Positions 1 to 5,837 of a DNA stretch of 11,635 bases are shown here, in pieces. The first letter of the stretch is position 1. Each line of letters opens with the position of its first letter. The stretch spans positions 1-11,635 of the forward strand of contig JBDTQB010000125.1 of assembly GCA_039932395.1 (NCBI GenBank), written 5' to 3'. The notes beneath the pieces were generated by a model that worked only from the letters and a program-made list of their open reading frames with translations, was not told the origin of the DNA and did no database searches. Both the position numbers and the translations under genes were made by a program. The stretch is from JAGNNV01 sp039932395. Lineage in GTDB: Bacteria > Acidobacteriota > Vicinamibacteria > Fen-336 > JAGNNV01.

Positions 1-31
1 GCGCCAGGCTCACGCACAAACCCATCTTCAT
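1..31 (-). CDS. Possible 5' end of a minus-strand gene (partial)
   Basis: Reading the minus strand from 31 to the window edge gives ATG and ten open codons, MKMGLCVSLA. A GGAGAG Shine-Dalgarno-like stretch (minus strand, about 42-37) sits about 5 nt before the ATG. The Lys near the N-terminus followed by hydrophobic residues would suit the beginning of a signal peptide or membrane anchor. Only ten codons are visible, so no function can be given. If real, it is divergent from pckG and shares the gap 32-271 with it. It could equally be chance. Confidence 0.35.
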   Translation of the reverse strand, partial: MKMGLCVSLA

Positions 32-237
32 CGTGTCTCTCCGTTGTCTAAATGAATCGCCTCGGAACAGGTCTGTGCGAGCCGCCCCTATCCGAGCGAG
101 CAATGTACCTTGTTCGACCGTTCTTCGGCATGCGGAGAGCAGGTGAAATTTGGGGCCGACAGCATTGGCGGCTGCGCTTTCGTAGAATCAGGATTTAGAA
201 GTTCGCCAAATGACCTCGATGCATTCTTGACGGCCCC

Positions 238-255
238 GAGATCAGAGTAGATCTC
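238..255. promoter_or_regulatory. Inverted repeat upstream of pckG, possible operator or leader hairpin
   Basis: GAGATC (238-243) and GATCTC (250-255) are exact inverted repeats separated by 6 nt, ending 16 nt before the pckG ATG. A weak sigma70-like pair lies here, TTGACG at 227-232 and TAGATC at 248-253 with a short 15-nt spacer, so the repeat would overlap the putative -10 element. The rest of 32-271 holds no gene that I can support. A 6-bp arm pair is not rare by chance, so a regulatory role is only a suggestion. Confidence 0.25.
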
Positions 256-271
256 CGGGCTTGGTTGGAAC

Positions 272-2053
272 ATGAGAGGCGAACGGCGGCCCATCACAAT
301 CGAGGACTTGAAAAGGCTCATGAACGAAGCAGAACGGTTTGTCGAAGAGACGGCGAAGTGGCTCACGCCGGATCGGATTCATTGGTGCGATGGTTCGGAG
401 GGAGAAGACGCCCGTCTCAAGGCCGAGATGCTGGCCGACGGGACGCTGATCCGGCTGAACGACACGCTCGTTCCAAACTCGTTCCTGCATCGATCCAACC
501 CCTCCGATGTCGCCCGCACCGAGCACCTGACCTACATCTGCTCCGAGAGGAAGGAAGACGCCGGTCCCACCAACAACTGGCTTTCTCCCAAGGACGCGAA
601 GGAGAAGGCCGAACCGCTCTTCCGTGGCGCGATGAAGGGCCGCACGATGTACGTTGTCCCCTACGTGATGGGGCCGCTCGGCTCGCCCTTCTCAAAGGTC
701 GGCATCGAAATCACTGATTCGCGATACGTGGTCGCCAACATGCGCATCATGACCCGTATGGGCAAGGCGGCGCTCGATCAGCTGGGTGATTCCTCTGACT
801 TCGTTCCCGGCGTGCACTCGACGGGCGACCTTTCGCCCGACCGCCGCGCCATCATGCATTTCCCCGAGACCAAGACCATCTGGTCGATCGGTTCCGGCTA
901 CGGCGGAAATGCCTTGCTCGGCAAGAAGTGCTTCGCGCTCCGCATCGCGTCAACCATGGCTCGCGATCAGAACTGGATGGCGGAGCACATGCTCATCCTC
1001 GAGCTGACGCTGCCTTCGGGTGAAGTTCACTACATCACGGCGGCCTTCCCGTCCGCGTGCGGCAAGACCAATCTCGCCATGCTCGTGTCTCCGCTCGAAA
1101 AGCAGGGCTACAAGGTTCGCACCATTGGCGACGACATCGCGTGGCTCCGTCCTGGCCCCGATGGCCGTCTCTGGGCGGTGAATCCGGAGGCGGGTTTCTT
1201 CGGCGTTGTTCCGGGGACCAGCTATCAGACCAATCCGAACGCGATGGACACCATCACCCACGACACCATCTTCACCAACGTCGCGGTGGATGGGAACGGC
1301 GTTCCTTGGTGGGAAGGCAAGGATAAGAATCCGCCCGCCGGGATGATCGACTGGCAGGGCAAGCCGTGGGACAAGACGGGGAAGGCCGCGCATCCCAATT
1401 CACGCTTCACCGTGGCGGCGTCCCAGTGCCCCAGCATCAGTCCGAAGTTCGAGGATCCGATGGGCGTGCCCATCTCTGCCATCATTTTCGGGGGACGCCG
1501 CTCACGCCTCGCTCCGCTGGTGTTTGAGACGCGCGATTGGGCGCACGGAGTTTTCGCGGCCGCGACCATGGGTTCGGAAACCACGGCGGCCGCCACCGGA
1601 GCGGTCGGCGTGGTGCGCCGCGATCCCATGGCGATGCTTCCCTTCTGCGGCTACAACATGGGCGACTACTTCGGCCACTGGCTGAAGATGGGCACGCTCC
1701 TGAAAAACCCGCCGAAGATCTTCCACGTGAATTGGTTCCGCCAGAACGAAGACGGCAAGTATCTCTGGCCCGGGTTCGGCGAAAACCTGCGCCCTCTTCT
1801 CTGGATGATCGATCGCGTGAACGGCAAGGGCAATGCGGTGGAGACGCCGATTGGTGCGGTGCCGACGAAGGATTCCCTGAACCTCGAAGGTCTCAACATG
1901 TCCGACGCCGATCTCGACGCCGTCCTCTCGGTGGACACCGCCGATTGGAAGGCCGAGACGCCAACCATTCGCGAGTTCTTTGCGAAGTTTGACGGCAAGG
2001 TGCCGCAGGCCCTGGTCGCAGAACTCGACGCCTTGGAAAAGCGGCTGGGCTAG
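272..2053 (+). CDS. pckG: Phosphoenolpyruvate carboxykinase (GTP)
   Basis: This enzyme catalyses oxaloacetate + GTP to phosphoenolpyruvate + GDP + CO2, the first committed step of gluconeogenesis, in the cytosol. The 593 residues match the usual GTP-PEPCK length (about 590-630) and the family is recognisable from end to end. Visible landmarks are VARTEHLTYIC with the substrate-binding Arg82; AGPTNNW (97-103); GYGGNALLGKKC with metal-ligand Lys219 (209-220); His239 in EHMLIL; the P-loop FPSACGKTN (259-267) with the reactive Cys263; GDDIAW with Asp288; HPNSRF (374-379); FGGRRS (406-411); the mobile-lid segment around 436-450; and NWFRQNEDGKYLWPGFGENL (487-506), which binds the guanine nucleotide. 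This distinguishes it from the ATP-dependent PckA type. The ATG at 272 is the first start after an in-frame TAG at 248-250. The ATG at 320 is a possible later start. No strong Shine-Dalgarno sequence precedes 272. It is monocistronic, with its own terminator. Confidence 0.97.
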   Translation: MRGERRPITIEDLKRLMNEAERFVEETAKWLTPDRIHWCDGSEGEDARLKAEMLADGTLIRLNDTLVPNSFLHRSNPSDVARTEHLTYICSERKEDAGPTNNWLSPKDAKEKAEPLFRGAMKGRTMYVVPYVMGPLGSPFSKVGIEITDSRYVVANMRIMTRMGKAALDQLGDSSDFVPGVHSTGDLSPDRRAIMHFPETKTIWSIGSGYGGNALLGKKCFALRIASTMARDQNWMAEHMLILELTLPSGEVHYITAAFPSACGKTNLAMLVSPLEKQGYKVRTIGDDIAWLRPGPDGRLWAVNPEAGFFGVVPGTSYQTNPNAMDTITHDTIFTNVAVDGNGVPWWEGKDKNPPAGMIDWQGKPWDKTGKAAHPNSRFTVAASQCPSISPKFEDPMGVPISAIIFGGRRSRLAPLVFETRDWAHGVFAAATMGSETTAAATGAVGVVRRDPMAMLPFCGYNMGDYFGHWLKMGTLLKNPPKIFHVNWFRQNEDGKYLWPGFGENLRPLLWMIDRVNGKGNAVETPIGAVPTKDSLNLEGLNMSDADLDAVLSVDTADWKAETPTIREFFAKFDGKVPQALVAELDALEKRLG

Positions 2054-2072
2054 CAGGGGTTTTCATGACGTG

Positions 2073-2101
2073 AAAAAGCCCCGGTTCCCCGGGGCTTTTT
2101 T
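2073..2101. terminator. Bidirectional intrinsic terminator
   Basis: The 12-nt arm AAAAAGCCCCGG (2073-2084) pairs perfectly with CCGGGGCTTTTT (2089-2100) around a TTCC loop, and a further T follows at 2101. The stem is G/C-rich at the loop end and A/T at its base, so a U-tract is produced in either reading direction. It starts 19 nt after the pckG stop and ends 15 nt before the end of the convergent gene at 2116-2700, so it most likely serves both. Confidence 0.93.
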
Positions 2102-2115
2102 GTGGATGAGATGCG

Positions 2116-2700
2116 TTACTTCTTGATCGGCACGTAGGTGATGGTCTGAACGATCATGTCGCCCGAGGCGGAAGGGACGATGGAAATCGTCTTGCCGATC
2201 ACGAGGTCGGTCGGAATCTTTGACGTTCCGTTGATGATGTAGGTCGCCTGCGTTCCGTCGGCGCGAGTGATGGTCAACGTCTTGCCCGGTTCATACGATT
2301 CAACCTTGCCCGAGATACGGGTGGTCGTGGTGGTCGTGGTCGCTCCGGAGGGCGAAGTGCGGGTGTCTTCCGTGACGCGCTTCAGGTTGCCTTCCGGAGT
2401 CACGCTGGTGGTAGTCACGCGAGACACAACCTGCGTGCCCCCGTTCATGGCCGGTTCAGTGTAGAGGGTCACGTGACGTCCGACCTTGATGTCCGTCGGC
2501 ATCACAATGGAGGGGCCGAGGGTGTACACCATCTCCTTATTGTCGGCGCCACGGATGACGATGGTCTTGCCGGCTTCATACCGGAGGACTTCGCCGTCAA
2601 CGGTGATGTACTTGGTGGTTGTGGTCTGCGCTGCGGCGGGCGCAGTTGCGAGAGGGGTGAGGCCGATGAGCAGCCCTGCGGCGAGTAGTGTGATTTTCAT
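2116..2700 (-). CDS. Secreted two-repeat protein of unknown function
   Basis: I do not recognise a named family for this 194-aa protein. A clear Sec signal peptide (MKITLLAAGLLIGLTPLATA, with cleavage probably at AAAQ near residue 24) directs it to the periplasm or beyond. The mature part holds two homologous units, residues 36-82 and 131-177. They align without gaps at about 32% identity (15 of 47), sharing the patterns GxVxxYExGKT, AD, PTD and a following Gly. Each unit alternates hydrophobic and polar residues, which suggests a small beta-barrel or OB-like fold (inference). A Thr-rich linker with seven consecutive Thr (121-127) joins them. GGAG lies 8 nt before the ATG. It is convergent with pckG and shares its terminator, and divergent from the peptidase gene at 2907. 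A structural or periplasmic binding role is possible, but nothing catalytic is visible. Confidence 0.85.
   Translation of the reverse strand: MKITLLAAGLLIGLTPLATAPAAAQTTTTKYITVDGEVLRYEAGKTIVIRGADNKEMVYTLGPSIVMPTDIKVGRHVTLYTEPAMNGGTQVVSRVTTTSVTPEGNLKRVTEDTRTSPSGATTTTTTTRISGKVESYEPGKTLTITRADGTQATYIINGTSKIPTDLVIGKTISIVPSASGDMIVQTITYVPIKK
2170..2310 (-). repeat. Second internal protein repeat unit
   Basis: It encodes residues 131-177 of the secreted protein and is homologous to the unit at 2455-2595. Shared positions include G-V-Y-E-GKT, I, AD, Y, PTD and G. The similarity is visible at protein level, which suggests an old intragenic duplication rather than a recent one. Confidence 0.75.
2320..2340 (-). 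repeat. Thr7-encoding simple tandem repeat
   Basis: On the plus strand GGTGGTCGT occurs twice in tandem and is followed by GGT. On the coding strand this reads ACC and ACG codons for seven threonines (residues 121-127) in the linker between the two repeat units. Such a tract can change length by slippage in 3- or 9-nt steps without breaking the frame. Confidence 0.8.
2455..2595 (-). repeat. First internal protein repeat unit
   Basis: It encodes residues 36-82 of the secreted protein and aligns without gaps to the unit at 2170-2310 (residues 131-177), with 15 of 47 identities by direct comparison. Confidence 0.75.
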
Positions 2701-2906
2701 ATTTCTTTCTCCGTCGATTTGAACCGATGTAGGTCCTGGAGGGTGGGTGGAGCAAGACGTGTGCCGCCCGTCCAGTCGTGACGATTCCGGCTAAACCCAG
2801 TGAAATAGCTGCGAAGAAACGCGCAATCTCACTTTTGTAGATTTGCTCTTGTCCAAAGGTGGTGCGGCGTCCCGCAGCGGGCCTGCGTGGTACCGTCATC
2901 GATGCG
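2701..2906. promoter_or_regulatory. Divergent intergenic region
   Basis: This 206-bp gap lies between the starts of the divergent secreted-protein gene (-) and metallopeptidase gene (+) and must carry both promoters. It is less GC-rich than the coding DNA around 2800-2850. The only clear element is the GGAG ribosome-binding site of the minus-strand gene (2709-2712). I cannot assign convincing -35/-10 pairs. No tRNA, small RNA or terminator is evident. Confidence 0.5.
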
Positions 2907-4358
2907 ATGAGGCTTGCGCGTTTCGCGTTTGCGTTCGGGACTCTGGCGCTCGCCTCGGGGCTCTCCGCCGAGACCCTCGCGACAGCTCCCGCGGTCCTCG
3001 CGCTTGAGCCGGTGATCGAGGTCAAGGTGGCCGCCGATCGGGCCGAACGGACCTTCAAAGTGGATGTGACTTGGCCCTCTGGATTAAGGCCACGCTTCCC
3101 GCGCGATGAGGATGGGATCATCTCCGCGCGAACGATCGCGAAGGTCGGGCTGGATCCAACGGCCCCTGGCCTCATTGCCGAGAACCCGGAGTGGGCCGGC
3201 GTGTGCGAGCACGAGGGGTGCCGCCTGACCTACAGGGTTGACTTTGGAAAGGGCATTGCTTCCGACAAGAGGGGCGATTGGGGATTCGAAGAACGGCAAA
3301 GGATCGTGATGGCCCCCCTTGTCCGCTGGCTGGTACGGCCCGAGGACCGCCGCGCGCGAGGTCGTCTGCGCATCGACTTTGATGGAGGCAAGGGCTTCGA
3401 GCTTGTGTCGGGCGTGACCGATGGCCGCACCAACCACATCGAGACGGATCTGATGACGATGGACGGCCCCCACGTTGTTCTCGGGGACTTCATCCATCGC
3501 ACCATCGAACTGCCCGGCGGACGAATCGACGTCGCGATCGGACCCGGTCCGCATGGCGTGACGGAGGACGACATCGTGCAGTGGGTGCGCGAAGGCGCGC
3601 TCGATGTCACCTCTTTGCTCGGCCGTCTGCCGCTCCAGCGCCTCCAGATCATTGTGGGTCGCGGAGGTCCCTACGCGATCGGCTCCGCGGTCACCATGGG
3701 CATGGGCGGCGGGTCGATTTTCGTGGTGGTGGGAGAGAGGACGCGCAAGGCGGATCTCCTGCGTGACTGGGTGATGACGCACGAGATGCTTCACGTGGCG
3801 CTTCCCAACCTCGGATTTCGACAGCGGTGGATGGAAGAAGGGTTGTCGACCTATCTCGAGCCGCTCTTACGCGCCCGTCGCGGCCGTTACGACACCACGC
3901 AAATGTGGGGTGAGTTCGTGCGCGCGATGCCGCAAGGCTTGCCGAAGGACGGGGACGAAGGCCTTGATCGGACCGCGGCCTGGGGTCGAACCTATTGGGG
4001 CGGCGCGCTCTTCTGGTTTCAGGTCGACCTGGAGATTCGCCGCCGCACCGACGGCCGTCGTTCTCTCGATGATGTCCTTCGCGCCGTTATGAACGATGGG
4101 GGCAACGTCGCCGTTCGATGGGACCTGGCTCGGCTCGGCTCGGTGGCGAAGTCGGCGACCGGCACCACGGTCCTTCGCGACACTTACGACGAATGGTCCA
4201 CACGCGCGGTGACCCCCGACCTCGGAGCCATCTGGGTTTCGCTTGGGATCAAGTCCGACAAGGCGGAGCGCATCACCTTCGACGATACGGCGCCCATCGC
4301 GCGATTGCGCCGGGACATGACCGCGCGCGCCTCGGCGACGAGGCTCCCGGCCTCTTGA
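2907..4358 (+). CDS. Secreted gluzincin-type zinc metallopeptidase (HExxH), M61/M1-like
   Basis: This is a probable periplasmic or secreted zinc peptidase; the substrate is unknown. With the ATG at 2907 the product has 483 aa and begins with a good signal peptide (MRLARFAFAFGTLALASGLS, cleavage near SA-E). An in-frame GTG at 2859 would add 16 polar residues before the hydrophobic core, so 2907 is preferred, although neither start has a strong Shine-Dalgarno sequence. An N-terminal beta-rich region contains a Cys pair (C100, C105) in a CxxxxC arrangement, probably a disulfide. The catalytic region has HEMLH (292-296), the zinc-binding HExxH, followed by RWMEEGLSTYLEP (307-319), whose Glu is the expected third ligand, as in the WxxEGxxxY signature of gluzincins. 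YWGGALFWFQVD (363-374) and the downstream helices also resemble M1/M61 enzymes. The C-terminal PDZ domain usual in M61 is not apparent. The stop abuts that of the convergent gene at 4359 with no spacer. Confidence 0.8.
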   Translation: MRLARFAFAFGTLALASGLSAETLATAPAVLALEPVIEVKVAADRAERTFKVDVTWPSGLRPRFPRDEDGIISARTIAKVGLDPTAPGLIAENPEWAGVCEHEGCRLTYRVDFGKGIASDKRGDWGFEERQRIVMAPLVRWLVRPEDRRARGRLRIDFDGGKGFELVSGVTDGRTNHIETDLMTMDGPHVVLGDFIHRTIELPGGRIDVAIGPGPHGVTEDDIVQWVREGALDVTSLLGRLPLQRLQIIVGRGGPYAIGSAVTMGMGGGSIFVVVGERTRKADLLRDWVMTHEMLHVALPNLGFRQRWMEEGLSTYLEPLLRARRGRYDTTQMWGEFVRAMPQGLPKDGDEGLDRTAAWGRTYWGGALFWFQVDLEIRRRTDGRRSLDDVLRAVMNDGGNVAVRWDLARLGSVAKSATGTTVLRDTYDEWSTRAVTPDLGAIWVSLGIKSDKAERITFDDTAPIARLRRDMTARASATRLPAS

Positions 4359-5837
4359 TCAGGGCGCGACCTTCCGGAAATACAAGACAAGGTCGACCAC
4401 GCCCCGCATGTTGTACGGACCGACGCGGTCATAGGCGTCGCCGAGTTTCGCCTGCATCTGGGGCTCCTGCGCGACGTTTGTGATGTACATATCCACGTTC
4501 ACTTCGTCCTTGAACTCGCCCCAGTAGCCCGCGTTTGGGTAGTCCCGCAGGTACCACGCAAGCGGCCAGTTTTCTGGGGCGAAGATGGCGATGCCGGCGG
4601 CCTTGCCCTTTCCGATCGCCGTGGCGTGGGCATCGACCTGTTTGAGGAGCTCGAAGAACGATCGCTGGGTGTGAGCGTAGATGTAGGGATGCGTCTCATC
4701 GTCGTACTTCACCGTTTCGAGCTCGTGGCTCTTGGTCGCGGACAGACCCACCGCGGTGGCGACGAGAAGGGCGGCGACCGGCTTCATCGAGAGGCGTCCG
4801 GACAGGAAGTTGATGCGCCCGAGTTCCTCGAACACATAGCCGCTCGCGATGGCCAGAGGCAGCAGCATGTTGAGGCCGAGCCAGGGTGTCTTGTACTTGA
4901 CCACGGTGTAGGCGAAGAAGACCAGGAGGGTCCACACCGCCGTCATCACGCCCACAAAGGAACGGCGCAGGATCAGCGCGAGAACGACTCCCGCGAGCCC
5001 CAGATAAAAGAGCGCGGGGTCCGCTTCGTGCAGCCACAGGAAGTGTTGATTCCAGGGGTTCTCGTGATCGCGCACCGCCGTCTTCGTCCAGAATTGGAAC
5101 GTGCGGAAGGCGTCCACCACGCCGACTGGATTGCGAAAGAACGACGAGTACAGCAGGCCGGCGGCGGCGATGAATGTCAGCGCCCCGTGCAGAAGGTTCT
5201 CCGCGTGTTCCCGACAATAAGGCCCGACGCGGCGCGCGAGGGTCAGCGGCGAACGTCCCTGAACAAGCCAGGAGGACATGATCGCGCCCGCGACGACCGC
5301 GCCGACGGAAACGAACGCGGTCTCTTTGGTGGCGAAGAGCAGGCCCAGCGCGAGCCCGGTCGCCAGGAACCGCCATCGTTGGTGCCTGCCCTCGCCCAAG
5401 GGCACAGCCGCGACCGCAGACAGAGTGAAGGCGACGAAGAGCGTCTCGTGGATGAAGTAGCGCGAAAAGAAGACAGCACCAGGCGACGTCGCCATCAACG
5501 CCATCGCCCCTAGAGCAAAAAGCGACCCGAAGGGCGAGAGAAATCGCCACAGTACGATCAGGGTGAACGTGCCGAACACTGCGGTGGTACCTCGGAGAGC
5601 CGCATCCGACAGCCCCAGAATGGCCACGAGGGGCAGGGTGAGGTAATAAAGCGACGGCCCGTGATAGTTGCTTGGGTCGTACTTGTAGACGCCTTCGCGC
5701 ACCAGACGGGTCAGGAAGAATCCGTTCACGCCCTCGTCGTGATGGAAGGGCCGGAGGCTGAGATCCTGGAATCTAAAAGCGATGGCAAGGGCAAGGATCG
5801 CGAGGGCGACCACGTCAGACTTCGAAAAGCGCTTCAT
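4359..5837 (-). CDS. Agl23/TIGR03663-type GT-C membrane glycosyltransferase
   Basis: This 492-aa integral membrane protein has the hallmarks of the TIGR03663 family (flippase activity-associated protein Agl23), a sporadically distributed archaeal and bacterial family related to PMT/ArnT-like GT-C glycosyltransferases. After the first membrane helix (about 9-22) comes RPFHHDEGVN (29-38); D34-E35 sits where GT-C enzymes keep their catalytic acidic residues on the first external loop. YKYDPSNYHGPSLYYLT (51-67), SRYFIHE (125-131) and YKTPWLGLNMLLPLAIASG (315-333) are further family-like blocks. The hydrophobic pattern suggests about ten membrane helices, then a soluble C-terminal domain from about 370 with YIYAHTQRS and ENWPLAWYLRDYP (422-434). 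The predicted role is sugar transfer from a lipid-linked donor at the outer face of the inner membrane; donor and acceptor are unknown. It is the last gene of its operon, and its ATG overlaps the preceding stop as ATGA. Confidence 0.85.
   Translation of the reverse strand: MKRFSKSDVVALAILALAIAFRFQDLSLRPFHHDEGVNGFFLTRLVREGVYKYDPSNYHGPSLYYLTLPLVAILGLSDAALRGTTAVFGTFTLIVLWRFLSPFGSLFALGAMALMATSPGAVFFSRYFIHETLFVAFTLSAVAAVPLGEGRHQRWRFLATGLALGLLFATKETAFVSVGAVVAGAIMSSWLVQGRSPLTLARRVGPYCREHAENLLHGALTFIAAAGLLYSSFFRNPVGVVDAFRTFQFWTKTAVRDHENPWNQHFLWLHEADPALFYLGLAGVVLALILRRSFVGVMTAVWTLLVFFAYTVVKYKTPWLGLNMLLPLAIASGYVFEELGRINFLSGRLSMKPVAALLVATAVGLSATKSHELETVKYDDETHPYIYAHTQRSFFELLKQVDAHATAIGKGKAAGIAIFAPENWPLAWYLRDYPNAGYWGEFKDEVNVDMYITNVAQEPQMQAKLGDAYDRVGPYNMRGVVDLVLYFRKVAP

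Noticed and set aside
272..717. Short alternative plus-strand frame (about 150 aa) over the start of pckG
   Set aside because: pckG is unmistakable in its own frame with conserved residues throughout. The other frame gives an Arg/His-rich sequence without similarity to anything.
2761..2900. Possible tRNA or small RNA in the divergent gap
   Set aside because: I could not form an acceptor stem, a TPsiC-like GTTC loop or a CCA-type end, and no terminator is present.
2859..2906. Upstream GTG start for the metallopeptidase, adding 16 residues
   Set aside because: The ATG at 2907 places a classical signal peptide at the very N-terminus; the extra residues are not signal-like. AAAGG lies too close to this GTG to help it.
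4626..5513. Long plus-strand open frame (295 aa) inside the Agl23-type gene
   Set aside because: It is antisense to a gene with clear family motifs and hydrophobic helices. Its product is charged and low in complexity (many R, E, H, G), as expected of a high-GC shadow frame.
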